From: Liolophura sinensis
Taxonomy: Eukaryota; Mollusca; Polyplacophora; Chitonida; Chitonidae
NCBI RefSeq assembly: GCF_032854445.1
Contig: NC_088300.1
Location: 32,099,608 to 32,163,607, forward strand
Reading direction: 5' to 3'
DNA length: 64,000 nucleotides
The notes beneath the pieces are model-generated. The model ran no database searches, was not told where the DNA came from, and was given only the letters and a program-made list of their open reading frames with translations. Below are positions 1 to 10,819 of the stretch, piece after piece (the first letter of the stretch is position 1; each line of letters begins with the position of its first letter). Made by a program: the position numbers and the translations under genes.

Positions 1-299
1 TAGTGTTGGAAGTAGAATACTCTATTTCTTTACCAGCCTTTTGGAAAAGTAAAGATATAAGTATGTTGTTCAGCAGATGGTGTAACCATGCGAGAAAAAA
101 GAAACTCAATATTCCTGCCAGAATTACATATATATTGGCTAAAATGAGCAGATCACGTGCACCAAAATTTAGAAGAAATAGTAGCAAGAAAACAAATGAT
201 TAAAAATGTAGCAAAATGTTGCTGTAAAGAAGATCACAGAGTGGAATATAGATAACACTCTTCAGATATTCATTCTAGTGCAGAAAGTTTTGAGGTGTT

Positions 300-1500
300 T
301 GGTTGAACCTTTACATTGAATTCACAAACTCTTGTAACAACTCTGACGAGAAAGTCTAAGAACTGCATGTATTCCCTCTCAGGAGACAAAATGCCAGTTA
401 CAGATCTCATTAAACAGATTAAAATTGGCTTTTTGGGAGAAAGCCTTGAATTAACTATAAACTACTATCTATGAAGAATTGGTTTCAGCGGAGAACCAGT
501 CTCAAAGCAAATATTATTGTCACATTAAAAAGTGCTAATGCCTTCAGCTGCCAGCGGGGCACCTGCAAATTGTCAAGAAGCAATGTACCAGTCAACCGCT
601 CTTGCCGATCAGACAGTACAAGTTTTATGTCAAGCTGATGAAGAATTCTAATGCTATGGCAAGGACAATTTCTAACCCAAGAGACTTCAAACTACAAAAC
701 ATTAACTACTGAGGCAGGCATATTGGAGGTAAAAGATACAAACTCAACTCGAAAATATGAGAACAACACATCAATTAAGCCAAGATTCATGTCAAGCAAT
801 GCTGTATACTCAAGACACTGGATGGAACACAATTTGCCACTCATTCCAAATTAGCTATAATGACCATATTCTGATGGCTTAATGGTGAAAAACAATATCA
901 CTCCTGCAAATCACGAAACTCCTGGAAAAGTTGGCGCTTTGTCCAATTGGTTGAAGCTTTTATGCTCATGCAAAATTTTACTGCATGGAAAATACATTGC
1001 CTACTAAATCTCAAATAATAGCTGAGGTAGCCATATCAGAGATCATTCACAAGTGGAGAGCAATATCTTTCTAACCTTTCAACCATGAAATTACTGCACC
1101 TTGGAGGTAAACTCTTGACGTTGTTCATGCTTGATCAAGATTTTGCACACAAATTCGGCCATCTTGGATTGCAAACGATGTGTAATGGTAAAAATCTACC
1201 CCATCTTTTTCCATGGCCTGCAGACACACTAAATTTCTTTGCACATGCATTTTCGGAACCATAACTGCTGTATCCCTAAATCAAACTGAACTCTCTAATT
1301 TTTTTAGTTCGACATGGACTGCAAACTGGCCTAACCAACACCATCCACTCCACTGCAGACATAATGGGCAGATATTCAAGTGACGGTGCCCCACAGTGCT
1401 GAAGTCAGTCTTTGGTTTGCATTCTGTCTTGTCAGGAGAATTCCAAAATCTGTTCCCTCCCTTTTTTCCAATGCACGGGTTTTTACAGACAGCGCCTAAT
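300..1500 (+). other. Possible decayed coding sequence, unidentified
   Basis: Read on the plus strand, this stretch gives several open segments of 20 to 60 codons, for example around 651-854 and 1085-1250. They are interrupted by stops and change frame from one to the next. Their composition is less AT-skewed than ordinary intergenic DNA nearby, which is why a decayed gene or transposon protein came to mind. I recognise no domain, I see no splice sites that would join the segments, and chance is a fair explanation. Confidence 0.12.
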
Positions 1501-1585
1501 CAACTTTCCCAAGCTGACTCTCTATTTTAGAATAAAAGTATTAAACTGGTAACTAATTCAACTAGCGTTTGTTCACATTACTTAC

Positions 1586-1697
1586 TGGGTGTACAGTCCG
1601 GCATTCAGGGCGGAGTCCGAGAAGGAACACGAGGTGAAGTAACACTGAGGAAAGGAGCAGACAGAATCCCCAGACGCCATCCCTAGACGCCAGGGCC
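1586..1697 (-). CDS. Candidate internal coding exon of the left-edge gene
   Basis: On the minus strand a pyrimidine-rich tract ending CTGTCTGAG precedes position 1697, and a strong donor (CCA then GTAAGT) follows 1586. The 112 nt between them are open in the frame that continues the proposed first exon at 2255-2146: that exon ends in phase 2, and this one supplies the last base of an AGG codon. It would add about 37 residues including a hydrophobic run (GVWGFCLLLSSVLLHLVFLL) that could be a membrane segment, and it leaves in phase 0. A second, better-looking acceptor (TCTGCTCCTTTCCTCAG) lies inside, before 1644. Using it after the same first exon would give a short SVTSPRVPSRTPP tail and a stop. 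Which acceptor is used, and whether this is an exon at all, is inference. No family was recognised. Confidence 0.3.
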
Positions 1698-2145
1698 CTC
1701 AGACAGCAGAAATTGCAGAAACACCAAGAAATCAACAGATAGATTTGACTAGTGCCCACAGTGGATGAATCACCTACCCACCACAAATATTACATAACAA
1801 CACAGTGTAATCGGAATCAACGTTTAAAATTTCACTACACGCTTGAGGAGCAAATAAAACGCGAAATTTCGGTACCTAAAATTTTCTGCAAAGGCGCCCC
1901 GTCCATGAAAACCGCAGTATTCAGTCGCCTCACCCGACGTGACGCTCACATGGGCGCATTACAGTAAAGATAATACGCTGGAGTAGGTTTTGAAGCAAGA
2001 CCTAGATATACGTGGCGGCAGTGGTGGCGGCATGCAATGGTGCACGAGTATAATCATGCAGTATACAGAATATAGATGTAACTAGGGCATATGGGTCCAT
2101 GCCGCTCAACACTATAAATACTGGAAGGAATAAAAGTCTACGTAC

Positions 2146-2255
2146 CTTAGCATGGTGACAGAGCTAGCTTCCATCCCATTAGTGACATGTTGTAAAAGCT
2201 GAGAGATACTAGTCAGAGAGGGACATGCGGCAGGTAACCGAGAATTAAACGCCAT
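2146..2255 (-). CDS. Candidate first coding exon, unknown protein
   Basis: The ATG at 2255-2253 sits in a near-ideal Kozak context (AAAACC before, G after). An in-frame TGA lies seven codons upstream, so this is the first in-frame ATG. Reading continues open for 36 codons plus two bases (MAFNSRLPAACPSLTSISQL at the start, then a GMEASSVTML region) up to a consensus-like donor, AAG followed by GTACGT, at 2146/2145. The leader contains a four-codon upstream ORF (ATG AGT TCA TCT TGA) just before the start, which could dampen translation. The peptide is Ser/Leu-rich with no recognised family. Downstream coding would lie left of 2145, with 1697-1586 as a phase-compatible candidate, and the gene then leaves the window. 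The start, frame and splice motif are seen in the sequence; that this is a gene is inferred. Confidence 0.42.
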
Positions 2256-2615
2256 GGTTTTCTCAAGATGAACTCATACTTGCGCCCAGACGTTCAGGTG
2301 AGGAAAACGAAGAGGGCCTGATCTAAACAGACGGGGGATTTTATCTCCCAATTGGATCCCACCCTCAATCACTCGCCCTCTCTCTTTCTCTTCCGTGTCT
2401 TTCCCTCTTAACTGACTGCTTCACTCTTTCTCTCTCTCTCGCTCTCTCTCTCACTCACTCTCTCTCTTTCCTAGACAGATCCGAGATTGTGACTATGACG
2501 TAACACCACACAGATGAGACCAGACATAGTGTTTTACCTCCATGCTGCCTGCTTCAGCCCCCAGCCTATACCCCTGCAGACTGTCTGACTGCACACATGC
2601 CATATATATGACAAC
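2256..2615 (-). promoter_or_regulatory. Possible leader and promoter of the left-edge gene
   Basis: Upstream of the ATG at 2255 the minus strand holds an unspliced leader candidate, a GA-rich tract (complement of the CT repeat at 2371-2472), a CRE-like TGACGTAA on the plus strand near 2493, and a TATATAT stretch near 2600-2610. The order TATA, GA tract, leader, ATG fits a promoter firing leftwards. Each motif is common in AT-rich DNA, so the call is weak. Confidence 0.22.
2371..2472. repeat. CT/GA-rich simple repeat
   Basis: About 100 bp of almost pure pyrimidine on the plus strand, mostly TC and CTCT units with a few CG and CA interruptions, ending in TTTCCTAG. On the minus strand it is a GAGA tract, which animals often carry in promoters. 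The CTAG end also imitates a plus-strand splice acceptor, but I see no exon behind it. Confidence 0.85.
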
Positions 2616-2619
2616 CTCG

Positions 2620-3690
2620 TCGCCCCTTTCTAAATTTCAGTCCTAAAAATCCAGGCGCGTTCACTCAGGAATCACAGTTTTGCATAAACATATGTATATT
2701 TGTGGTGCGCCGAGAGAAACCCCCAAAGATAACCTGTACTAAGTGCAACCCACTCTTAACCCCACTCTACAACAATAGGGTTATGCTCAGAACAGTCAAG
2801 TCAAGGAGCTGGTAACACAAAAATGTATTTATCCACACGAGACCGCTAAAACTTCACCGATGTATCTAAGTGTGACATACTTCGCTTTACACCATTTCAG
2901 TGATGTAACTTTCCTTTAAACTACACTATATCCCGGTTGAAAAACGAAAAGAAAACAAAAAATCATCAAGTTTGAGAAATGAAGTAATAAAATAGGCTAG
3001 ACGTCTGTTCCTAGACATATCTGACTAGCTTACAGCCAGAGTTAGTGCAGTAACAGGCCTGTGTTGTGCAAATATCTCCCCATATTACAGCATAGCATGA
3101 GCTGATGCCAGCCATCACTCTGTATGAACTGGGCCAGAAAAACTAGGTCAGTCTACTATCGAAAATTCTCTAAAAACTGACAAAAACCAAACGATATTTC
3201 GACTTATAATTCGACTATCTCAAACTCTGTATCAGAAATTGCTTCTAAAAGTGCAAACTATAAATAATTGTCTAAATATCACTCTAAATTTGCACAAACT
3301 TGTTACCAAAATTCATTCACGTCTGATTAAAGTTGAAGAGTACAAGCTCAAAGATATTTCTGTACATATATGATGTGCTTTGACAGATACCTATATGAAT
3401 AACCACGGGCACATTAAAACAATGCCATGGCAGACTTATTAGTCTCACCCTCAGGTCTGGCAGACTGTCTGCGTTGAGCTTTATACTGACACAGCATACG
3501 TGCCCTACATTTTGGTTTTAAAATTTGTTATTTTTTGGCAAAGAAATGTAAATTTTGTTTTATCTGAGGAACACAACTGAATTCAAGATTACCAATCCTG
3601 ATATGAGAGAGGAAATCTGTAAACATTTGTGATCTGATAAGGGTTAATTACTTGTGGCGGATTTGTGGAATATTATTTCACAAAGAGCAA
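2620..3690. other. AT-rich non-coding stretch
   Basis: No ORF above background, no repeat family member and no convincing splice-site pair was seen here. The composition is ordinary AT-rich intergenic DNA. Confidence 0.5.
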
Positions 3691-3743
3691 AGCTTAACTC
3701 ATCTAAGTGATGTTCTGGAGCTAATGTAAAAATCACCATGTAT

Positions 3744-4695
3744 AGCCAATATGTGAGCATCAACCACTAGAACCAATATGTGAGCATCAACCAACAGAAC
3801 CAATATGTGAGCATCAACCAACAGAACCAATATGTGAGCATCAACCAACAGAACCAATATGTGAGCATCAACCAACAGAACCAATATGTGAGCATCAACC
3901 AACAGAACCAATATGTGAGCATCAACCACTAGAACCAATATGTGAGCATCAACCACTAGAACCAATATGTGAGCATCAACCACTAGAACCAATATGTCAG
4001 CATCAACCAACTGAACCAATATGTGAGCATCAACCAACAGAACCAATATGTGAGCATCAACCAACAGAACCAATATGTCAGCATCAACCAATAGAACCAA
4101 TATGTCAGCATCAACCAATAGAACTAATATGTAAGTATCAACCAACTGAACCAATATGTGAGCATCAACCAACAGAACCAATATGTCAGCATCAACCAAC
4201 AGAACCAATATGTCAGCATCAACCAACAGAACCAATATGTCAGCATCAACCACTAGAACCAATATGTCAGCATCAACCAATAGAACTAATATGTAAGTAT
4301 CAACCAACTGAACCAATATGTGAGCATCAACCAACAGAACCAATATGTGAGCATCAACCAACAGAACCAATATGTCAGCATCAACCACTAGAACCAATAT
4401 GTCAGCATCAACCACTAGAACCAATATGTGAGCATCAACCACTATAACCAATATGTGAGCATCAACCAACAGAACCAATATGTCAGCATCAACCACTAGA
4501 ACCAATATGTGAGCATCAACCACTAGAACCAATATGTGAGCATCAACCACTATAACCAATATGTGAGCATCAACCACTATAACCAATATGTGAGCATCAA
4601 CCAATAGAACTAATATGTAAGTATCAACCAACTGAACCAATATGGGAGCATCAACCAACAGAACCAATATGTGAGCATCAACACATATAACCAGT
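3744..4695. repeat. 27-bp minisatellite, about 35 copies, with 6-unit higher-order structure
   Basis: Tandem 27-bp units with the core CCAATATGTGAGCATCAACC and a variable tail (AACAGA, ACTAGA, ACTATA, ATAGAA, AACTGA). Because 27 is a multiple of three, the minus strand reads as a 334-residue frame of the nonapeptide VDAHILVLL. That frame is a by-product of the period: its composition is monotonous and it has no start context. A distinctive variant (GAACTAATATGTAAGTATCA) occurs at 4121, 4283 and near 4607. The spacings of 162 and 324 bp are 6 and 12 units, which shows that blocks of six units were duplicated. Confidence 0.95.
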
Positions 4696-4950
4696 GTGGC
4701 CATTAATGTGTATAGCCAATATGTGAGCCTGAAGATTTATTAAGTGTGACCATCAATGTGTATAACAAATATGTGAGCCTGAAGATATATTAAGTGTGAC
4801 CATCAATGTGTAAAACAAATATGTGAGCACCAACATATATAACCAACATGTCAACAAAAATAACCAGTCTGACCATCAACATAGATGTATATAACCAATA
4901 TGTCACCATCAACATACATAAACAATATGTGACCATCAAAACATATTTAT
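4696..4950. repeat. Degenerate flank of the 27-bp array
   Basis: The same core (CAATATGTGAGC, GACCATCAA) continues in longer and more divergent units. One 51-52 bp unit, AATATGTGAGCCTGAAGAT plus TTAAGTGTGACCATCAATGTG, appears about twice in a row. It looks like an older edge from which the homogeneous array expanded. Confidence 0.75.
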
Positions 4951-5096
4951 TTCTTTATTTATTTGACTAGTGTTTCAACACCATAGTCTAGGCTTTTCTC
5001 CCTCCTCTATGAAGATAGTTAGGTTTATTGCATAAAGTTGAAGCAGCAAGAGCTTGCACTGGGGCAGTGCTTTAACCATCTGAGCCAGTGAGGCAA
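4950..5096 (-). mobile_element. tRNA-derived SINE, diverged and internally deleted
   Basis: The left end resembles the reversed 3' tail of the family (TTTATTTATTTGACTAGTGTTT). The right end read on the minus strand is tRNA-like (CACTGGCTCAGATGGTTAAA, a box A match). The central body is largely unrecognisable, so this is an old or deleted copy. Confidence 0.55.
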
Positions 5097-5694
5097 AATA
5101 TAAAGCCATTGCAAGGTTTAGCACGCATTTATGAATGTTGCAAAAGAAAAATGAAAAAGAAAAAACAATCGTGCTAGGGTTTTCCTGAATGGCGACATGC
5201 AGGCAGTGTCAATTCTCAGTGAAAACTGCTTAGGGATATTTGACACATAGAAAAGTCCCACACATAAAGTCCCACTGGAGCATAATTGTGCACTATAGAG
5301 ATTATAATTAAGAATAGAGAGAGGTGCACATATTTAACCCTAAAGAGAGGTCATTGTCCTCTGAAGGGTTATATATATTATAATGATATAAGCAAACCTG
5401 TGGAAAAAATAAGCTATTAGCTAATAATAAGTATAATATCCTCTATTATCTTAGTCAGTTTACAATAAATCCATTCTTTCCCCTAGTCTTCACACATTTA
5501 TGCACATGCATAGAAAAACGAGGAATTTTCCAGCAATTTGCTTTTTGTCAATATTTTTTTTATTATTACTATTGTACAATGTAAAGTTATGACTTTGGTT
5601 TATGCTGTCTGGTGGAACATGTGTACAATTTCCCAAATTAAATATATGAGTGGCAAGGCCAGATTCATTACAATCATTGTACGTGGTATGTACT

Positions 5695-5890
5695 ATAATT
5701 GTTTTATAAAACCTTTTTGCATTATAAAACCTTTTTGCATGTTTGCAAGGTATTCAAGCATATTCTGTAGGCGTTTTTCTGTGTTGATAGAAAAAATTAT
5801 ACTTTTTGAAGCCATGAAATTGGCCAATCCAGCCAATGTAATTTTGTCCTGAAAGTTGCTCTTTTATATGCGAAAAGGTTGAGGAATATG
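5695..5890. mobile_element. MITE copy (about 200-bp TIR family)
   Basis: It ends with GCGAAAAGGTTGAGGAAT, the family's terminal inverted repeat. It carries the family interior (CATGTTTGCAAGGTATTCAAGC, then a TTGGCCAATCCAGCCAATG region) in the same order as the copy at 31527-31716. The left end is disturbed by a 19-bp tandem duplication of TTATAAAACCTTTTTGCA. The 104-residue frame across it is not a gene. Confidence 0.65.
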
Positions 5891-5907
5891 GGGATGTAAG
5901 TAAATAG

Positions 5908-5955
5908 GTATGCTTGATGTTTTACGTCGTACTTAACAATTTATGATGACAAGAA
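5908..5955 (-). mobile_element. 3'-end fragment of second dispersed family
   Basis: TGATGTTTTACGTCGTACTT followed by AACAATTTATGATGAC matches the reversed tail of the elements at 48936-49160 and 54590-54775. Only the end is present. Confidence 0.5.
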
Positions 5956-8614
5956 ACACCACTCTAGGAACATCTAGTTATCAAGGGGAAACATCTTATA
6001 GAGTCCGTAACAACAACAACAAAAAATGTGAAATTCATCAAAACCAACCTTATCATGCATTATCATGGCTAGTAAGGCTTTCAACAAAATTCAACTGTGA
6101 ACCAAAAAACCAAAGATCGACATAAATGATGTGCAGTCATACATGGACATGGCCACTAATCACACTGGGTAAGGGGAGACAATCCTGTGTAGGTTAGCCC
6201 CCTTGATCCACTCAGTATGTCCGTGGTGAGAAGAGGAGGGAATATTTGACCTGCTATTAGCTTGTGACTCCTTCCGTCATCAAGAGGTTAATTCCTCGAG
6301 GGTAAATTTACCGGAAAGCTTATGCTAACAGGTCAACAGCGCTTTGATGACTGTCACAAACTGCAAAACACATGTGAGTAGGTACGGTGCAAGATGAAAA
6401 CTTAGGAAAATATGCTAATTGTGATTATAAACATTCTATCACCTTCTACAAAATGCACAAGCTCATGGTCTCACATTTGTCATGTAAATAAAGCTACATG
6501 CTGCTTGACCATTCACTACGTGGGCTTTGGTTCCATGGGCATTGCTTTAGCTGAAAGCTTGTTTATTTTCCAAAGAGTGATGAACTTGGCTACTTTTCTA
6601 AACGACATTCCCTTAAACATACAGGTATCACCCCAGTGAGTAATCCATAGTTTAGTTTACATAAATTTACATTTTGGAGTCAAAATATTACAGTGGTTGA
6701 AAATCTTAAAAATTAAATCACTTGTTGTACAGAATTGCATTAATTTTTTTCTTGCCCACGGTAAAAACTGAACGCTAATATTCTGGTAACTACGTTAATA
6801 CACCCCCTAATTCACAGGAACTTTATAATGAAATAGCTTCCTAAAATTTGAAATGTGAAATCTAATTTGAAACCGTGTGCAGCCATTAGAAGAAAAACAT
6901 TGGTATGACATATCACAGGTGCTACAAATGAAATGTTACCCTCTCTGAATACGTTTTATAAAAATAATTTTTGTCAATCCCAATAATGAGTAACCAGAAG
7001 AATATCCCATTTGGATTAGTTTCTGAATATTCCACAGATTCCCAGTTAAGCCCTCTGTCTCAACCGATTGTTAAAGGCCTCACAGATAGATGACAAACGA
7101 GATGACAAACATATAGTATTCAGAAAGTATTATTGTAAACGATAATACTGTTCATCCATTTTCTAAAACAAATGACATCTAAACCTGTCTAACGTATAAT
7201 GAATCAAAATAAAAATATCTTCACGTGAACGCATAAAAACATGAATAACACTGATTATATGCGTACATCCAAACTCAAAAATAATAAAAAGCGAAAAAAG
7301 ATGTTGTAAAGTGTAGGGTGCAGTTTTGATACTGAGGTAGAGGACATGACTTCCGTTCACTAGAGAATCTGCTTTTCACAATTAACATCCGAGAAGCCTG
7401 TTAACGACAAAAAACAACAGCACCCTAAACTTTATAATTCCCAAACAAACATGTCAGCATCTGAGGCCGCTTGCACAAAGCCACTACATCTTAAGTTGAC
7501 TGCAACTACCATTGCAACAAATGTTTTTAGCATAAGTCGAGATGGTAGTTACCATCAACTTCAGCCTACAATCGCTTTGAGTAAGTGGCCCCCTGGTCCT
7601 TTTGTCAAGAATGTACAGTGGACAGATATTATTTTTGCTTCAGATATCTGTTATTTAGGTAAATTAAGCTCTGAATATATCAATGAGATATCATCATTCA
7701 AATGCAGCACGGATACAAATGACAGCTCACAAACTGTTTCATCAGGAACTTCCCATTTCACTTACAATTTCATTCTGCTGGAAATCATATACTGAGCATG
7801 ATAAAAAATTTTATTCAAGGGGAGATAACTCCAGAACACATCTTCCACAGTTTGCACCAGTGTCTCCATAAAATAACCTATCTTTTGAGTGTTAAAACAG
7901 AATAAAATGCATTTTTTGTGCAATAGCAGAAAGATGAATTTGAAAATATAAATTCTTCACAAAGAATTCAGCTCATTTGATTACCGATTGCTTTTTCTAT
8001 ATTGTTATTTTATGTCATACTACTTAATGTTTCACTCAAACACTACTGCAGCCAGATTTAGCAAGTGGAAAGAATGGAAGAAGCCCTGGGGAAAGCCTCT
8101 AAGCTTTAGTGGGTAAATGAAATTTACGGTTTTACATAGTTAGCAATTAGAGACCAAACAACCACTGCTCCACTCAGAAATTAAATTGCATTTTCTAATA
8201 TTTGAGATGTTATCAGCATTAAATTGTTCAAACACACATTACAAGCAGCCAGGATAAACTGTGCAAATGTTTGATGATGTTATACCAAGCATTGAAAATT
8301 TGATCTAACAAATAATCCTTAAAGCTTAAAACAAATTACTGACTCGATTTTCTTAGATCAAAATTTGCTTTTAAAGTTTCTTCACATTTTCGCACATTGC
8401 CATACTTATATGGCAAGGAAGGCTTAACTCCCCTTTCTTATTGTTTTTTCATTCATTTCGTTTTCCATTCAATAATAGTTGCTTTGTCAGTATAGCCTTA
8501 ACACATACACAGACATATACATGTACACATGAAGGTGAGATGACCACAAGCACTGAGAAATTTTCAATCTAATAAAAGCTAAAGTTCTGAAAATAACAGA
8601 CATTTAAACAAGGC
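5956..8614. other. Non-coding stretch left of the large exon
   Basis: Only short frames, none with convincing splice sites, are found here. The missing 3' exons of the minus-strand gene should lie somewhere between here and the left-edge gene, but I could not choose one. A donor-like AAG/GTAAGC on the minus strand at 8616/8615 lies just beyond the large exon's own donor. Splicing to it would give a stop within a few codons. Confidence 0.4.
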
Positions 8615-8707
8615 TTACCTTCTTAGCTGCTTTAAAAAAAAATGGCATTAATGTTTTGTTTTTTTTAAAAAGAATCTGCACAAAAAGATAAATCGTATTC
8701 ATCTTAC

Positions 8708-10361
8708 CTGCTGTTCTCTCCAGGGAATGAATGTGAGGGCGATGTCAAGGTGTCATGAGATGACGTCATGGAGGTATGAGAAGAAAGTCGCGATTTGGAG
8801 GCAACAGTCACATCTGTATGAAGTGTCCCTGCACTATCAGTTGACATTCCCGGCGCAACAAACACAGGAGAGTCTGGTGTCAGGGGAGTTAACCCAGAAA
8901 TAAGTGCTCCTGGGGGTGCATTGACAGCTGCCACAAGACCCCCCATAATTAATCTAGCACTTGAGGGCCTATGTGACAGCTTAGTGTTTGTGGTCTGTGA
9001 GTTTGGCACTGAGGATACATTAGGTATGAGCATCCTGCCCTGGTTGCCCACACCATTCCTCTGTGAGTTTGAGTCCAAGCTCCCTTGGGAAGAGTTCGAC
9101 ACTGTCCTGTAGAGGTTGTTGCCTGATTGCATCGTCCGCAAGACTCCCGACGTTGAGGTATCAGACATGTCGACTGCCGTGCTCACCAATGAGGTCCGGG
9201 CTCCATCTGTGTCGCAAGGTTCCGCTGAGGTCTGGTGAACGTCTGCTGAGGTCCGCTGGAGGTCGGCTGAGGTCGACTGAGTGTCTGCGGGGGAGATGCC
9301 CATGAAGGCAGTGCCTGGAGGTGCTGAGGTCCGCAGTATGTCCATAGCCCGCTTCTGGTCGGGCTGTGTGGGCTGGGCACGGCTTTCCGAGGCCGAGGTA
9401 GATACGGTCACATTATGGTGCACGGTCGATGTGGACGTGACAGAGCCAGACAAAGCCGCGGACAACAGTGAGTAACGCGGCTTACGTTTGCGCGAGGTCC
9501 CGTCAGATCGGCCGATGCTCTTCTTTGAGAAGTCATGAGGTTGAGATGATGTGTGGGCCAGGACATTGTCTAAAGAGGCAAGAGGTACTTGTAGAGGAGG
9601 GAAGTGTGGGGAGTGAGGGGACACACTGTCGTGGACCCCCACGGGAGACTGCCATATTGCATGTGAAGAAGGCCCAGCCATCATGAGGGTCAGCATGGGG
9701 GACTGGTGCCGCTGTAGCAGCACCGGCGGTGCCTGTATTCTGTGAGGGAGGGTCGGGCTGGCCGTGGTGCCGTGTGACGGCGAGGAGTAGCGATTGGGCG
9801 GAAAGACCGTGGGTGAGGCCGTGTCGGTCATTCGCTGAAGGACAGGAGGCTCAGGTTCAGAATATCCCAGGCCTGGTTCCGTCTTTGGCACTGCCAGACC
9901 AAAACTGTGGTTTGACGGCTGAACGTAATTGGAGGTAGAAAACGTCTCTTGGTTTTGATGCGGAGTGAAGCGACTGGAATTTGTGCCATGTGAAATATCG
10001 ACACGTTTATCCTCAGACTTCCAGTTTGTATGATTATCACTGGAGGACAAGTTCATAGGAAGGTCATCTTTGTTGTCTGCCGACAACACATGGCTGAACA
10101 CCTTTGAGTCCTCATTTGACCTTGACTGACCTTGGTTTGCTGTCTCGAGAAGCTGGTCATCTGACAACAACGGACTGCTGTTCCTCCTGGAGAGCTGATC
10201 CGAGGACTCGGAGTCCGTGGACAGAAGCCGCTGACTGTGCAACTTGTTCAACTCATCTTCTGTCAGGAACTGATCAGCTGTCGTTGGCCCCTTTTTCGGT
10301 TTTTTTGGAGGTGGCATGATCATGAAAGTGAAGGTCACATCTGTACGGTTGGGAAAACTGC
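8708..10361 (-). CDS. Large internal exon of a Ser/Thr/Pro-rich putative nuclear regulator
   Basis: This is 1654 nt of uninterrupted frame, by far the longest non-repetitive one here. On the minus strand a T-rich tract ending TTCATTGTCAACAG precedes 10361, and GCAG followed by GTAAGAT ends the exon at 8708. It enters in phase 1 and leaves in phase 2, so the apparent TTG/M start lies inside the upstream intron and is not a real start. The protein is low-complexity and polar. A basic PPPKKPKKG lies near residue 20 and RKRKPRY near residue 294, both NLS-like. DLPMNLSSS near residue 104 fits the PxNLS form of the CtBP-binding motif. A short imperfect repeat (TSADLQRTSADVHQTSAEP) lies near residue 367. 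No folded domain is visible. A transcriptional co-regulator is the best guess from composition; I do not recognise the family. Local GC is well above the flanks, as expected for coding DNA. Confidence 0.78.
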
Positions 10362-10734
10362 CTGTTGACAATGAAAAAAAAAAAAAACACTTCCCATTAA
10401 TTTTTATTGTAATTTCTGCCAGTGATTAGTAAATGTCTACATCTACCACTGGATATTATGTAATGCAAGAAGAGTATTGTTAATGAAAACTAAATACTAG
10501 ATTTAAAAATATTTATTAAATTATCTGCTATCTGTTGGTGAACTTTTACCTATGAACATGGACCATTCACTCCACAAGAGGATTGAGTGCAAGAAAACAT
10601 AAACTTTTTACACGTGTTGTAGAATCTATGAATTTAGGCTTGTTTATTGTTGCTTATGGACATTAGACATGATGGACATATGGACATTTTCATCCATTAG
10701 TCATGTTTTTACTCGGGGTGCAGGAAACTAGTGA

Positions 10735-10815
10735 GATTCAGCAGGAAACCAGCGGATTCAGCAGGAAACCAGTAGGATTCAGCAGGAAACCAGTAGGATT
10801 CAGCAGGAAACCACT
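10735..10815. repeat. 21-bp tandem repeat, about 4 copies
   Basis: Four near-identical units of GATTCAGCAGGAAACCAGTAG. The array lies in the putative intron immediately upstream of the large minus-strand exon and gives a short WFPAESY peptide repeat if translated. Confidence 0.9.
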
Positions 10816-10819
10816 TTAT

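Noticed and set aside
2360-2473. Plus-strand splice acceptor at the end of the CT tract (TTTCCTAG)
   Set aside because: Simple repeat; no exon-like sequence or donor follows.
3699-4703. 334-codon minus-strand frame
   Set aside because: It is the 27-bp minisatellite read in a constant frame (nonapeptide repeat), without start context or flanking coding sequence.
5538-5852. 104-codon plus-strand frame
   Set aside because: It overlaps a MITE copy and a short duplication, and has hydrophobic composition typical of AT-rich DNA.
10362-10371. TTG as start of the 555-residue frame
   Set aside because: These bases belong to the acceptor (ATTGTCAACAG) of the large exon, so the first ten bases of the frame are intronic.
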